From contig NC_052018.1 in assembly GCF_015832195.1 (NCBI RefSeq), positions 57,721,666 to 57,785,665 on the forward strand: 64,000 nucleotides of DNA, given 5' to 3'. Positions 39,686 through 50,449 of the stretch are shown here, piece after piece. Below the pieces are notes generated by a model. The model saw only the letters and a program-made list of their open reading frames with translations, ran no database searches and was not told the DNA's origin. Numbering within the stretch: position 1 is the stretch's first letter; the number at the start of each line of letters is the position of its first letter. The translations under genes and the position numbers were made by a program. This stretch comes from Motacilla alba alba. Taxonomy: Eukaryota > Chordata > Aves > Passeriformes > Motacillidae.

Positions 39686-41808
39686 CATATGCATTCACAT
39701 CTACAAATCTTCACTGAAGTTTCATTTGCTCTGATTTAGAAAATAATTGAACTGTGCCATTTTAAAATTATTTTTAAAGAAGAGAGAATCTAGCTTTTAA
39801 AATTGACAAGGAGGTGCAAAACAATTACTCTAAAAGGCCTAGAAATGGAGGATTGGATCCATATGCTCTGTTTGTGTTGCAGTACATCAGCAGCGTGTGA
39901 TGGCTCGTTCCTTTTGTTAGGTGTCTCTGCAGCACTGTGTACAGATTAAATAGCTACTGCATTGCAGAGAGTTATTAATACATTACATTGCACTTCCAGG
40001 GAAGATGTCAGTGTGTCCTTTAGCCTGAATGTACCTTGTGGTTGAGTTAGGGGTGATTTTCCAAAGTTTTGCTGAGGATAACTTCTTTTTCAGTGAATTT
40101 TTAGCCAGCTGGGAACTATAAAATAACATCATTCTTAATCTCTATAAACTCCACTTGTTTTTGAAGTTTAGAAAAATCAAAGCCTTGTTCCAACATAAAA
40201 ACAGGTCACCCTTCTCAAATCTTAATCCTGATATACTAAAAATGTGGTCTTATGCCGCTGTACATACAATAGAAGGAAGCAGGAGATGGGGCAGAGAAAG
40301 GTATGCAACACCTAAAATATAATGCAGATAAACAAAATGCATGAAATACCAGAAAATGAGAAGTGGGACAAACCCATTATTTTTCTGACACATCTGTATA
40401 CTGTTTCATTTGTGATGCACATCAGTAAAACAGGAGGCTTTTTGCTTTCCAGTCTTCTGCCCTGACAGCTCTCTGAGCTGTGCATGTTCAAAGTGATGGA
40501 GGTTGAGGGGGTGTTCTTGGGGAAATTCTTATGTGTGGGGGAAGCTTCTGCTGACTTATACATGGGGATGGAAGAGAGAGCTAAGGTCAGACGTGGGTGT
40601 GCAGAGATGAAAGACCAAGACAGAGCAAAGTGAGGATCTCAGCTCTGTTTCCCTCTTCCCTCCACCCACAGGAGTGCTCATGAGAGCTCCCTGCGCCAGT
40701 TCAGACCAGTGGCTGAAGCTCACACTGCAGGGCTTACCCAGCCCACTGAAACAGATGTAGGACACTTTCTGTCATTGAGACTTCAGAGTTCAGGAGCTTT
40801 GTCACCACTAAATGATGAAGCTGCTTATACTACTTGTATTTCTTAGGACTTCACAGAATTGACCAAGTAGTGCTCTATGTCCGGTTAATACTCTACAGGT
40901 CTGTCCAGGAATTAGTTTAAACCTCTGACTTGGAGGTGATAGAAGCTTTGTAGGCAAGGTGGACCCAAGGTGTGAGGAAGCAGAAGTCCAGAGGAGTATA
41001 TCATTAAATCCTGACAGAAATATGTGTGTGTGTGGAACATAGCAAACATACGGTATATTTGCCATATTCAAGTGATTTGAGTAGCTGGGTGCTGCGCTGT
41101 AGATGTAGTGAAAATTTTGGCACCGGTGTTGTCCATTCTGTGCCTTTGAGTGTGTCCAGGACTTACAGATATGTGGTAGCTCACTCTAAAGTATTTTGCA
41201 CAGATCTTGCAAAAAGATCTTTTAATGTAAATATGTAAGTATTAAAAAAATCCTCAGAAGCTATGGGAGAATCCAGAGAATACAGGAGGGAGCATATCTC
41301 AATGATCTGTGATGTCAGCATGGCAGGCTGTAAACACCTGATCTCTTAGCCTGGGTAAAAGGGACTTTCACCCCAAGAGCCCTGATGTTCAGATCAAAGT
41401 GTTTCACAGCTTTGCCAATGGTCTCAAGGCTTCCTTTTCTACCTCCAGTTTCCTGCTGGAAGGCATTGTTCAAGGACTGTGCTCTTGAGGAATACTCTGA
41501 ATGAAGCTGAGGCTGTGTCATGTGCAAGGACATAGGTAGTGGATTTCAAGTATAATTTTAAAGACAGAATGCCTCTTTGTGGGCTGCGTTTCAGCATGCA
41601 GCTGTGAGAGCACATCTGGAAAGTGGTGCCAGCAGCTGGGAACTCTTCTGACTTCTTTTGCCTCCCAGCTCTAAGATGGAAATGCCGCCACACCCTCTGA
41701 AGGCAAAGGAGATGTCAGCTTTCTCATGGGTTAGCAGGTTAGCACCAGCCTATATCCTTTTTTCTCATTTTCTGTTTTTCATCATATCTCCTACTTCTCC
41801 TCTCACTG

Positions 41809-41862
41809 TCTTCTCTTCTTTCTTTTTTCTTTTTTTTTCCTTTTTTTTCTCTTTTTCCTTTT
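41809..41862 (+). repeat. 54-nt pure pyrimidine tract
   Basis: Only C and T occur across 54 positions, in an irregular CTTT/TTCC pattern. Such tracts can form triplex (H-DNA) structures. It ends about 570 bp left of the candidate promoter. Confidence 0.9.
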
Positions 41863-42429
41863 ACTTGTCTTCATTGTGATTTAGCACAGAACACTTGATG
41901 GTATGGTTTTCACATTTTCTTCTGAAATTAATTTCTCTTGCCCTGAAAAAAACCCCAAACCACTGAAGCTTTGCAAGCACTCTGCAAAAGCCTGTTCCTG
42001 TTTATGTTAGGGCAGAATAAGATCCAGAATGCTTCTGTTTCCCAGGATCGTCCCATTATATTGCAAGTTCATGGAAGTTTCTAACGTAAACACAGAAATT
42101 TCACAGTACCGGCAAGTTATTTATTTGCTTTACATGCTTATCAATATTGTCTACAAATCAAGCAAAGAGATGCTGTGGAAGTGGGGGCTCTATTTGATGT
42201 TTGCTCAGTGTTGTGCCTGGAAAAATGGAAGTTAGTGGGTGTTGCTCAGTGAAGTGTGCATTTTAAAGTTACCCACGGTGATGCCCATTGTCCTGTCCCT
42301 GAATTGCATGATGTCATATGTCATTTAAAACTTGTAGTGATGCCGAAGGCTGTCGGTGCGCTGGGAAGAAGGCGACGAGAAAGTTGTGAATCAGGTTTCT
42401 GTAAAGCCTTTGTGTTTAGGGTTTTGATA

Positions 42430-42445
42430 GATAAAAGCTGACTCA
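42430..42445 (+). promoter_or_regulatory. TATA-like box and AP-1 motif upstream of the candidate first exon
   Basis: GATAAAAG at 42430-42437 resembles a TATA box. TGACTCA at 42439-42445 is a perfect AP-1 (FOS/JUN) site. They sit about 130 bp upstream of the ideal donor at 42568, inside a CpG-richer patch (about 42330-42770). Their spacing to a start near 42460 would suit a core promoter. Such motifs also occur by chance, so this is a positional inference. Confidence 0.35.
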
Positions 42446-42459
42446 TGCAATATTTCTGG

Positions 42460-42567
42460 CGAAGGAGCTGTACAGACTAGTAAGAGCTTCTCGTTTTACC
42501 TGAGTGCCCAATGAGCTAATTCGGGAACAGCTGAAGTCAGAGCCCGCGCTTCTCCTCTGCCGCACAG
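42460..42567 (+). other. Candidate alternative non-coding first exon of PLEKHG1
   Basis: The exon would end in CAG at 42565-42567, followed by GTAGGT, a perfect donor consensus. It lies in the most CpG-rich stretch of the window and in the same orientation as PLEKHG1, 5.9 kb upstream of the first coding exon. The left end is only a guess, about 25-30 bp downstream of a TATA-like box. Joined to 48433, the PLEKHG1 frame stays open back to a TGA at 42501-42503 but holds no ATG, so the exon would be 5' UTR. It contains a minimal ATG-AGC-TAA upstream ORF at 42511-42519. There is no transcript support. Confidence 0.4.
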
Positions 42568-42755
42568 GTAGGTCGTGGGCTCTTCGGAGAGGACTGGAAA
42601 AGAGAGAGGACTTGTTCAGCCTGGGTGCGGGGAGCCAGAGACATTCCTCAGCGGTGAGATACTGTCGCAGAGGATTTTCCCTTGCAATAATGTTCTCGGG
42701 TATTAGCGTGCTTGGTTGTGACAGAGGCTATTCTGCTTTAAGTGCTGCAGGCAGC

Positions 42756-42768
42756 GGGGGTGGGGGGG
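42756..42768 (+). other. G-rich run near the candidate promoter
   Basis: Five Gs, a T and seven Gs are followed within a few bases by GG and GGG. The stretch could form a G-quadruplex on the + strand about 190 bp after the candidate first-exon donor. Such runs are common near vertebrate promoters. Confidence 0.45.
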
Positions 42769-44857
42769 ATGGTAGTTGGGCTGATAGAAGCACATTAGTT
42801 GGTGACTCTTTTCCCTTGTTGTGAGATTTCTAATAAATGGGATTTCTGTTCCTCAAAGTTCAGTTAAAATACTTGGCAGAGGATCGTTTGTGACGGTCCA
42901 GGCTAGACATCTAATCCTGCAAATATTGTAGCTCTCTAGTGTGCTATTTTTCACAGAGGGTGTTAGTTTTAGAACTGATATTTATTCATATACAAAATTT
43001 AGTGATTAAAAATCTGCTGACCTTCACTTGGACAGGATTCAGAGCAGAAGATATAGGGAGTGTATGTAAGATCATTTGGGATTGGTAGTGGATGAATTTT
43101 AATCTTTCTCAGGAAGCCAGAAAGTGTTTTTGTTTCTCAGTTCCAGTGTTGCATTTTGGATTTGATACTGAATGTAGAAATTGTTCTAAACTAGTTTGCT
43201 TAATTGTATCCACAGTATGAATGCTTTATTTGAAATATGAAGATATCTCAGGGAAAAAACTAGGAAAGATATTTCTTGTAGTCTCATTGCTTTTTGGTAG
43301 CTAATCGCCAGGGGTTGTGAGGACTGTAATTTCTGGTAATGTTGACTTTGTAGATAACACCTGAGGTGCTCTTTTTTCTTGCCAGGAGAAAGGCAACAAC
43401 AATGCTAATCATGAATATAAATTAACTTTGGAGTTTTTACTTTTGCACTATGTCGTAAAAATTTTATGTGCAGTAAACAACTTGGAGGAATAAACACCTA
43501 TATTTAGATAGGACTTGGATATCTTTGAGTCAGTTTTGTATTTAAAGACAAAGCACTTTATCTCTCATTGTATACTAATGTTCTAGCATAGCCAAAGCTG
43601 CAGAGATAATGGAAAACCGTTTATCATTACCATGAATATAATTACAGGAAGGAGGTTTTTGTTAAAGAAAAGCAAGTGATAGAAAAAGGTTATGCATTTT
43701 TGGTGAGAATTTGTTTATGACTGCGCAGTAAAAACCCGAGACATGCCAAGATGGTTGTTTTGCATGTGCCTTCAGCCTTGTAACTAATATTAGAGTTGCC
43801 TGTTGGGATGAAACAGTAGTATTCCTGCCCTTGCATGTCTGTGGAGCAGGGACGTGTCATTGTTCTTGCTGGGGAGCGCTCTGGGGTCATGCCATGCCAG
43901 TGTGTGTGTGACACAGGAGCAGGGAGCTTTGCAGGGGCTGGGAAGGGAGAGAGAGTAACTGAATTAATGCAAAGGCACAAACAAGAAATGACCTTGTTTT
44001 GGGGAGCACGTTTCCTTGTGAGTAGGGACAAGTAGTAATTATCCTCCATTCAGTGCTGAACTAACAACTAATTACTGTTATTCCTTAATTAAAGTATGCA
44101 AATTGAAGATTTTTTTTTTCTCCCCAGACTGAGTTAAATACCGTTATTCACAACTGACAAAAGTTCTCAATATTATTTTGGTTCATCCTTGAAAAGGTTC
44201 AGTAACCAAAAGAAAGCCTAACAAAAAAAGCAGTGAACCAGGCCAGACGTGGGTCAGGGTATAGAGGACTTGCTCAGAGTGTGTGCCTCTGTGGGCTCTG
44301 GGGGTACCTACAATTTCACACAGTGTTTGCAGACTGAGTTTTGATGACTGCACCTACCTGCTGCTGCTGAAACTGGGAGACTGGGGTGGAGTGGGCTTGT
44401 AAATCAGTCCCACAGGGTATGGGACAAATTACTTGCTTTTTATAGTAAGTTTCTATGAAAGACAGAAATTTGCAAGAGGTTACAGGGTTTGCAAAGGCAC
44501 TGGGTCAGTTATGATTCATAGAGAGCAATCTTGGGGCAGACTGTTTACTCTCTCTTCACTGTCATTAATTCATTTGTGAATTTCTCACCAGGCATTTGCT
44601 ACAGACCTTAGGTAGGTGGTGTGAGGTTGAAGTTACTTTGTGGTACAACTGCAGAGTAAAACTACTCTGCAGAGGTCTGAAAAGCCAAATACAGATGCTG
44701 ACAAGAGAAAAGAGGATGGGCATATGGCTGTGGCAATGAACTCCATCCAATTGCTCTCTATCCTGATGCCCTTTTGACTGCAGAAATCATCTAAAAACTC
44801 TTCCTAATTTTAACAGCAAGGGTAGTTGTAGAGGTTATTTTCCTACCTAAGTGTTTT

Positions 44858-45378
44858 AAGATGATCAAGTCCAGATGTTAGCCCAGTGGTCGTGCCAATT
44901 CCACCACTAAACCATGTCAGCAAGTGTCACATCTACACATCCTTTAAATGCCTCCAGGGATGGTGACTCCACCATTTCCCTGTATACCCTGTTCCAGTGC
45001 TTGAGAGCCAATTTGAAATATTTCCTAATATCCAATCTAAACCTCCCCTGGTGCAACTTGAGGCTGTTTCCTCTTGTCCTAATATTTGTTATCTGGGAGA
45101 AAAGGCCAACCCCCACCTAGCTGCAACCTCCTTTCAGGTAGTTGTAGAGAGCGATAAGGTCTCCCCTGAGCCTCCTTTTGTCCAAACTAAATACCCTCAA
45201 CTCCTTCAGATGCTCTCCCATGACTTGTGCTTCAGACCTTTCCCAGCTCTCTTGCCTTTCTCTGGACACACTCCAGCACCTCGGTGTCTTTCTTTCAGTG
45301 AGGGGCCCAAAACTGAACACAGGATTTGAGGTGTGGCCTCGCCAGTGCCAAGTACAATGCTCAGATGAGTTTCTGAAG
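44858..45378 (-). mobile_element. CR1 LINE, 3' part (ORF2 C-terminus and 3' UTR)
   Basis: Read on the + strand it starts at the CR1 3' end (GATGATCAAGTCCAGATG) and passes CCACTAAACCATGTCAGC, CCTCCAGGGATGGTGACTCC and TTCCTAATATCCAATCTAAA. It then runs into the end of ORF2. The minus-strand frame there reads [21 protein letters not shown], the hallmark C-terminus of the CR1 reverse-transcriptase ORF. Further on are GGACACACTCCAGCACCTC and GAGGGGCCCAAAACTGAACA. Similarity stops near 45378, so the copy is 5'-truncated. It has frame breaks and cannot be active. Confidence 0.92.
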
Positions 45379-46579
45379 ACAAACTTGTGAAGCCTTGGAA
45401 GATTAACAGATCCTGTGTTGCTGGGAAGGGCTATAGGTTTTTTTCACAGCTACCTATACCTGAGGCAGGAACTGAGAGCTGGGCAGAACCAGGGCATGCT
45501 CCCAAGCCCTGATTTCCATGAGCAGGGTGTTTGGTGTAGGATTTGCCAGCTGAGGGAAGGGAGCTGCTTCCTGGTTCCGTGCCATGCTGAAATCCCCGGT
45601 CTGCTGTGCCCTGCCTTTCTTTCAGGTGTGCCAGCTGCCCAGGTGCCTACCTGCTGCTCTGCAGGAACACTGGGCTCCTGTGCCATCAGAGTGCACTCTG
45701 AGAAACATATTTTACTGCTTGGAGACACAATGGACAAAATTGTAACAGAACTCTCCACAGAGAAGCCAAATGACAGTTTATATCTGCCTGGGAAAGGAGT
45801 GAAAATAAAGTAAAAAGTAACTTTTCAGATTAGTAGTCAGGATGAGGTGCTGAGGACGCTATGGACCAAGTAGCAAATGCCTAGTTTGGTGTAATTTATG
45901 TAGGAGCATACAGGAATAGCAATTTTTATAAAAAATAGAGGAACTTGAATCAACCATGTTTCATGCAATTACTTAGCCATGCCTTGCAGTTGCCTAGGGT
46001 TTACCAAGGTCACTGGGAATGCAGGTGTTAAAGAGCAAGCCCATTTTAACTATTCCAACTAATCCTCAGCTTTTTTAATAAGCAATGACACTGTCATTAA
46101 ACAAGAGAATAAGTGGGTTTACTTTGGTTTTCTAAAACATGTTAGGTTCTCCTAATGCTTCTAGCTACAAGTGTGTCCTATGTAAAACTACCTTACCATT
46201 TTTTATGACTCCACTGTCATTTGATGCGAACTGTGTTTTGTTTCTATTTTTTATACTAATGAAAATTTTTGTGAAGCAAATACTACTACTAGCGCCTTTG
46301 CATTATTACCTGAGAGGCAGACCATATGTCAATGAAATAGGAAGAAAAGAATGTGGGGTAGTGGAATTTCATAAGATTTTTGCCTTTACTTCCCTCCTAA
46401 ATGTAGCTAAACAGGTGTTTCTTTGTCGCGTAATTTTAGTAAAATACCTTGGAGTAACTTAGCGGAAGTGCTACCCCTGTTATCTTGTTTATCCTGCACA
46501 TTTTTCAAGGGGACATTTTTCATTCAGCAGTGTTGTGCTTTCTAACTTGAATGTGAAAAATGATCCAAAGCTGATAACA

Positions 46580-46621
46580 AAAATACATTCTTTCTTATCA
46601 AAAATGTATACTTTCTTATCA
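46580..46621 (+). repeat. 21-bp tandem duplication, two copies
   Basis: Two adjacent 21-bp units share the end CTTTCTTATCA and differ at three positions. Confidence 0.85.
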
Positions 46622-48410
46622 CCAGTAATAGCAAGACACACATCATTTTCTGTATCCACATAGAAACAAGAGAATTTCATTTTTCTGTTTTATTTTTTCT
46701 GCATTTTTATTTTTTAATTTTTTCCCTATTTTATTGCTTTATGTCTTATTTTGGAATTGGTACTTGATGTGATTTTTTTCAAAAAGAGTAAGAAAATATG
46801 CTTCTATACTTCAAAACTAGAAGAACCTGGCACAAAGAAAGGCTGTAGATTTTCAGACTACAAGATAAAACCAGAGGTATAGACCTTCTGAATTAGGTTT
46901 TTAATCTAATGGCCACTTTCTAACCCTTGTAATGAGCAAATTACTCTCAGTGTTAATTCTTTGCACACCTTGAGGGCAATACTTCTTCTTAAATAGAAAG
47001 CTAATCCCATCATGACTGAAATGGCGCTAGTAATTACTCACATACAAATGAAATCTTATGCATTCAAGATAGGCCAAATAAATCAAAACATTCTTTTCTG
47101 GTATTTTATTTCTGTTTGCTTTGGATTTATTTTGAAAAATGGGGGAGTTGCTTTCAGCTTTGGATGGAATCCTCCCCCTGCTCTGACAGCTGCAGGAGCT
47201 GTGTGTCCAGGAGGTTTCTGCTTGTAAGTGCATAGCAAGTCTGATTCAGTTCAAGAAGGGCCACCTTAAAGGTTGGGCGGGTTTGATTTGCAGCTTTATG
47301 GTTTCTTTACTGAAACTGTTGTCAAGAGCTGTAATTACTGGTATGAATTTTTGAAAAGTTGTCACTGGACTAAAATAAGGACTAAGCCACCATGCTGTGG
47401 GTAGCTTCAGTATTGCTTTTCTTCCTAAATTGTCAGAAGTTTTTCCCTTTTTTCACAGGACAGGCATTATGAAATTCCATGAGTTTGAGGCAATATTTTT
47501 TTTGGGAGGACACTTCTTACTGAAACAAAGCTTTGAAGTATTGAATTTACCTGCAGCTACTTTTGCAGATTCTGATGCTGTATCACACACAACTTGGCCA
47601 GAGACAAATCTGCATTGCATCATGGACAGTGTCCTGCAGGGCAGTTTGGCAAGGAAAATAAAGCAGAACTGAAATGCCAACAGGAAGACAGACATCTTAT
47701 TTTGTTGTTGCACTGATCTGAAAAACAGCTTTGGGTCAGTTCAGCAGGGGGTAATATTCTGGCTTGAGCAGAACAGTTTTAGAATTACTTATTTTTCCCA
47801 GTAGAAAACTGAATTATTTGGCAGCATTCTTTCCGGTGGGGACTCTTTCTTCTGAAATGACATTATTTTCTTTGGGAAATTGTTCTGCTTTTAGTATTTT
47901 TGTACAAGCCACAGAGCTGGTAATTGATAACTGCTTTTAGGTTTTTTAAGACTGTTGGCTTTACGGGATTCAAAATTAAAGACACTTTCTGGTATCACCC
48001 TGTGTTTCTTGAGGTTTCCAAACTCCCAAGCCAGGGTCAGGTCTCAGCTGGGAGATAGCAGGGACTGCTCCCAGTAAAGTTGTGGGGGTCTTTTATAACC
48101 TTTAGGAAAATGTTTTGAGTTCTGTTTTTCTCCTGCGCTGAGCAGTGGATGTGCTAGCGACAAGCCCAACACACTGGCAGAAGAAGGATGTGCTAGAGAC
48201 AGAAGTGTGAGCAGAAGGAATGGGTGTTGTAGCCCTCACTGGGCGATCCCCACAACCTAAAAACTGAGTTACAGTGCCCCTCAAACCATGTTGTTCTGGT
48301 TGTTGTTTGTTTAAATAGAGTTTTGGCTGCTTTCTATGCAAAAAGCTTTAAAAGTGTCTGCCGTCAACTTATGCATTACATGGAGCAGCAACAATAAACC
48401 CACTTCTTCT

Positions 48411-48432
48411 GTTTGTTTGTTTGTTTGTTTAG
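48411..48432 (+). promoter_or_regulatory. PLEKHG1: Splice acceptor made of a (GTTT)5 microsatellite plus AG
   Basis: Positions 48411-48430 are exactly five GTTT units, followed directly by AG at 48431-48432. They are preceded by a short CTTCTTCT tract. The tetranucleotide repeat therefore serves as most of the polypyrimidine tract, with G at every fourth position, which is weaker than an ordinary pyrimidine tract. Candidate branch-point adenosines lie in the A-rich stretch near 48390-48398. The acceptor assignment rests on the exon content downstream; no transcript was seen. Confidence 0.7.
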
Positions 48433-48551
48433 ATGACTTCCACTTACCTCTTGATGTTGTACCAGCTGTGACAGAAGCCCTTGACTCCAAGAAGCAGGAG
48501 GAAGAGTTGCACAAGGACAGCAGATCTTTCCGCTACTGTGAGAAAAACACC
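48433..48551 (+). other. PLEKHG1: 5' UTR part of the PLEKHG1 first coding exon, with a small upstream ORF
   Basis: The exon is inferred to begin after the AG at 48431-48432, 119 nt before the start codon. The first three bases after the acceptor are ATG. They open a 12-codon upstream ORF (48433-48471, out of frame with the main ORF) that ends in TGA 80 nt before the main ATG. The PLEKHG1 frame itself is open through this whole stretch (reading [10 protein letters not shown] at its start) but contains no ATG, so the natural start remains 48552. A longer protein would need a start in an upstream exon. Confidence 0.75.
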
Positions 48552-48971
48552 ATGGACCTGTCAGACAGTGACCGTCCTGTCAGCTTTAGTTCTACTTCCT
48601 CCTCCGCATCCTCCAGGGACAGCCACTGTTCCTTCGGAAGCAGAATGACCTTGGTTTCAAACAGCCACTTGGGTTTGTTTAGCCAGGATAAAGAGACAGG
48701 TGCCATCAAGCTAGAGCTGGTCCCAGCCAGGCGATTTTCCAGCAGCAAGACACGCAAAAACTCTGCTGTGGAGCAAGAGGATCCTGAGGGAAGCCCTGAG
48801 AAAAGGCCAAGCATGCCAAGGAAAGCAGAACCAAAAGGAGCAAGCAAAAACTGTGCAATGTCTCTGGTCACAGAGCCCACCAGTCCAAAGCTCCTCTACG
48901 TAGACAGAGTTGTCCAAGAGATTCTGGAGACGGAGAGGATGTATGTGCAGGATCTAAAAAGCATTGTCAAG
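48552..48971 (+). CDS. PLEKHG1: PLEKHG1 first coding exon (residues 1-140, N-terminal part only)
   Basis: PLEKHG1 is a Dbl-family guanine nucleotide exchange factor for Rho GTPases, reported to act on CDC42/RAC in cytoskeletal remodelling, including in endothelium. The exon encodes 140 residues. Residues 1-10 read [10 protein letters not shown], followed by a serine-rich stretch (about 11-31) and the motif [13 protein letters not shown] (31-43), which I recognise as the vertebrate PLEKHG1 N-terminus. Residues about 61-108 are polar, charged and probably disordered. From about 111 the frame reads [19 protein letters not shown] and continues to YVQDLKSIV, the start of the DH domain (first conserved helix). 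The start ATG has A at -3 and G at +4. The last full codon ends at 48971 and the donor GT is at 48972-48973, so the intron is phase 0. Only about a tenth of the roughly 1,400-residue family protein is present. The last codon is AAG (Lys); from memory the human residue there is Glu, unverified. Confidence 0.95.
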
Positions 48972-49258
48972 GTAGGAGGCTTGGTCAAGACAGTGTTGAC
49001 TGCTCCCTAATGCTATTTTTTACGTTGCTTGATTTTACAGTGGGAGAGATGGACCTGACAATGGAACCCGCATTTGCTGGTCTTTATAAATTAGTGTAAC
49101 ATCGTTGTTCAAGTGTATTTCTAGTTTTTATTTGATTAGATAAATCTAAGATGTTACTGTGTGTTCATGAAGAAAAAAAACATCCTACAGCTGGCAGCAG
49201 TAGTGAAAAAAGAGTGATAAATGCTTTGTAGTGAAAAATATAATATTTTTATATTTAC

Positions 49259-49271
49259 AAAAAAAAAAAAA
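49259..49271 (+). repeat. A13 homopolymer
   Basis: An A-run in the intron about 290 bp after the PLEKHG1 donor; no retroelement body is evident upstream of it. Confidence 0.85.
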
Positions 49272-50449
49272 TTAGATTGCTCTGTGTCCTAGAATGTATA
49301 GCAAGAAGCAAGACAGATTTAACTGCCTCTTCATATGCTTTATCTGAAGGGTCTTACTGATTTTCCCCAGCCCTCCCAGAGTCCTAGCCCTGCAAGTTCT
49401 TTCCTGCCTTTTCCCTGTCCCTTTCATACAGCTCACAGCTGCAGTCTGTTCTCTCTCTGTCCTTGGCATGTAGTATTGAATACGGCATATGTATCTGCTG
49501 GAAAATATTGTTGTTTGGCTGTAATATGAAAGAATTACATTTTCTTTAATACTTATTCTGAATGGATGTAGCATTTATTAGCAGCAGTAGAGTTTTTGTC
49601 CAATCCCTAGCCTAACAGTACCTTTCATTTCTTCTTTCTAGTACAGGGAAAAATATGGATGAGTTCTTCTGTGGATTGTTCTTTTCGCTCTGTATTTGTG
49701 TCTGTCCCATCAGCATCATTCCGCTTTGTGTTTTTAAGATGACAATTGATTTCCTTGGATGTTTTTTGTAGCCTACATGTTTAACAGACAAAGAAGTGCT
49801 TAGTGTGCTGTTTGTAGAACCTAGAGCTCCAGGTAGGTGTATGTGGTCATCTGAGATAGGAAATATCAGCCAGCTGGAGACACTCTTCCCCACCTGCAGC
49901 TCTAAGCTGCATGGTCCCACAATAGCAGGGGAAAAATGTGGAGGCTTTGATAACTCAAATGCATGCTGTGATTAAAACACCAGTACCCCACCCTGCAAAG
50001 TTCTGAGAAAGGCTGCTGTTTCTGCAAGATTTCATTGGTTTCCATAGCTGGTGCTGTTTCACTACATTCAACTGTTGCTGAGTTTCATTTTGGACTGTTT
50101 AAGGTTGTCAGATGTTGCAGAACCAAGTCAGCTTCTGTGCATAGTAGCCACCCATTAGGCATGACTTCCATGGTTTTGGAAGCCTTAGCTCTCACTCATC
50201 CTCCTATGCTGTAAACTGTACAACTTGAGAAACTGGAAACTCAAATGAATATCTTGTAACAGATTTTCCAGTTACAAGCAGGAATACCAATGAATGCTTT
50301 CTGGAAAATACTTCAAGCATTACTACAGTAGATGTAGAGTACATAAGGCAAATGCATTTTTAGTTATGGAAGAACTGAAGGAATTGTGAACCTGTGAAAT
50401 GCCCAAGCCTATTTCCTGCAGCAACTGGTAATGAATCTAGAAAGCTTCA

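Larger units (their letters stand above)
35961..42429. other. Non-coding DNA between the CpG patch at 35.7 kb and the candidate first exon
   Basis: No exon or transposon was recognised. It includes a purine-rich GGGAA-type stretch near 37771-37806, a 25-bp tandem duplication at 39636-39685 and a 54-nt pure pyrimidine run at 41809-41862. Confidence 0.55.
42568..48432 (+). other. Proposed intron between the candidate first exon and the first coding exon
   Basis: This 5.9-kb stretch is bounded by an ideal donor and by the PLEKHG1 acceptor. Apart from a CR1 fragment (44858-45378) and a short tandem repeat at 46580 it looks like unique intronic DNA. A 132-codon open frame at 45415-45813 resembles no protein I know and is taken as chance. 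If the candidate first exon is wrong, this is simply the end of a longer 5' intron. Confidence 0.5.

Noticed and set aside
45415..45813. 132-codon + strand open frame with an acceptor-like CTTTCTTTCAG inside
   Set aside because: No recognisable domain, no matching donor, and a competing 102-codon frame on the minus strand. Treated as chance.
48433..48551. N-terminal extension of PLEKHG1 upstream of the 48552 ATG
   Set aside because: The frame is open but has no ATG here or in the candidate upstream exon, and the 48552 ATG has an excellent Kozak context and matches the known N-terminus.
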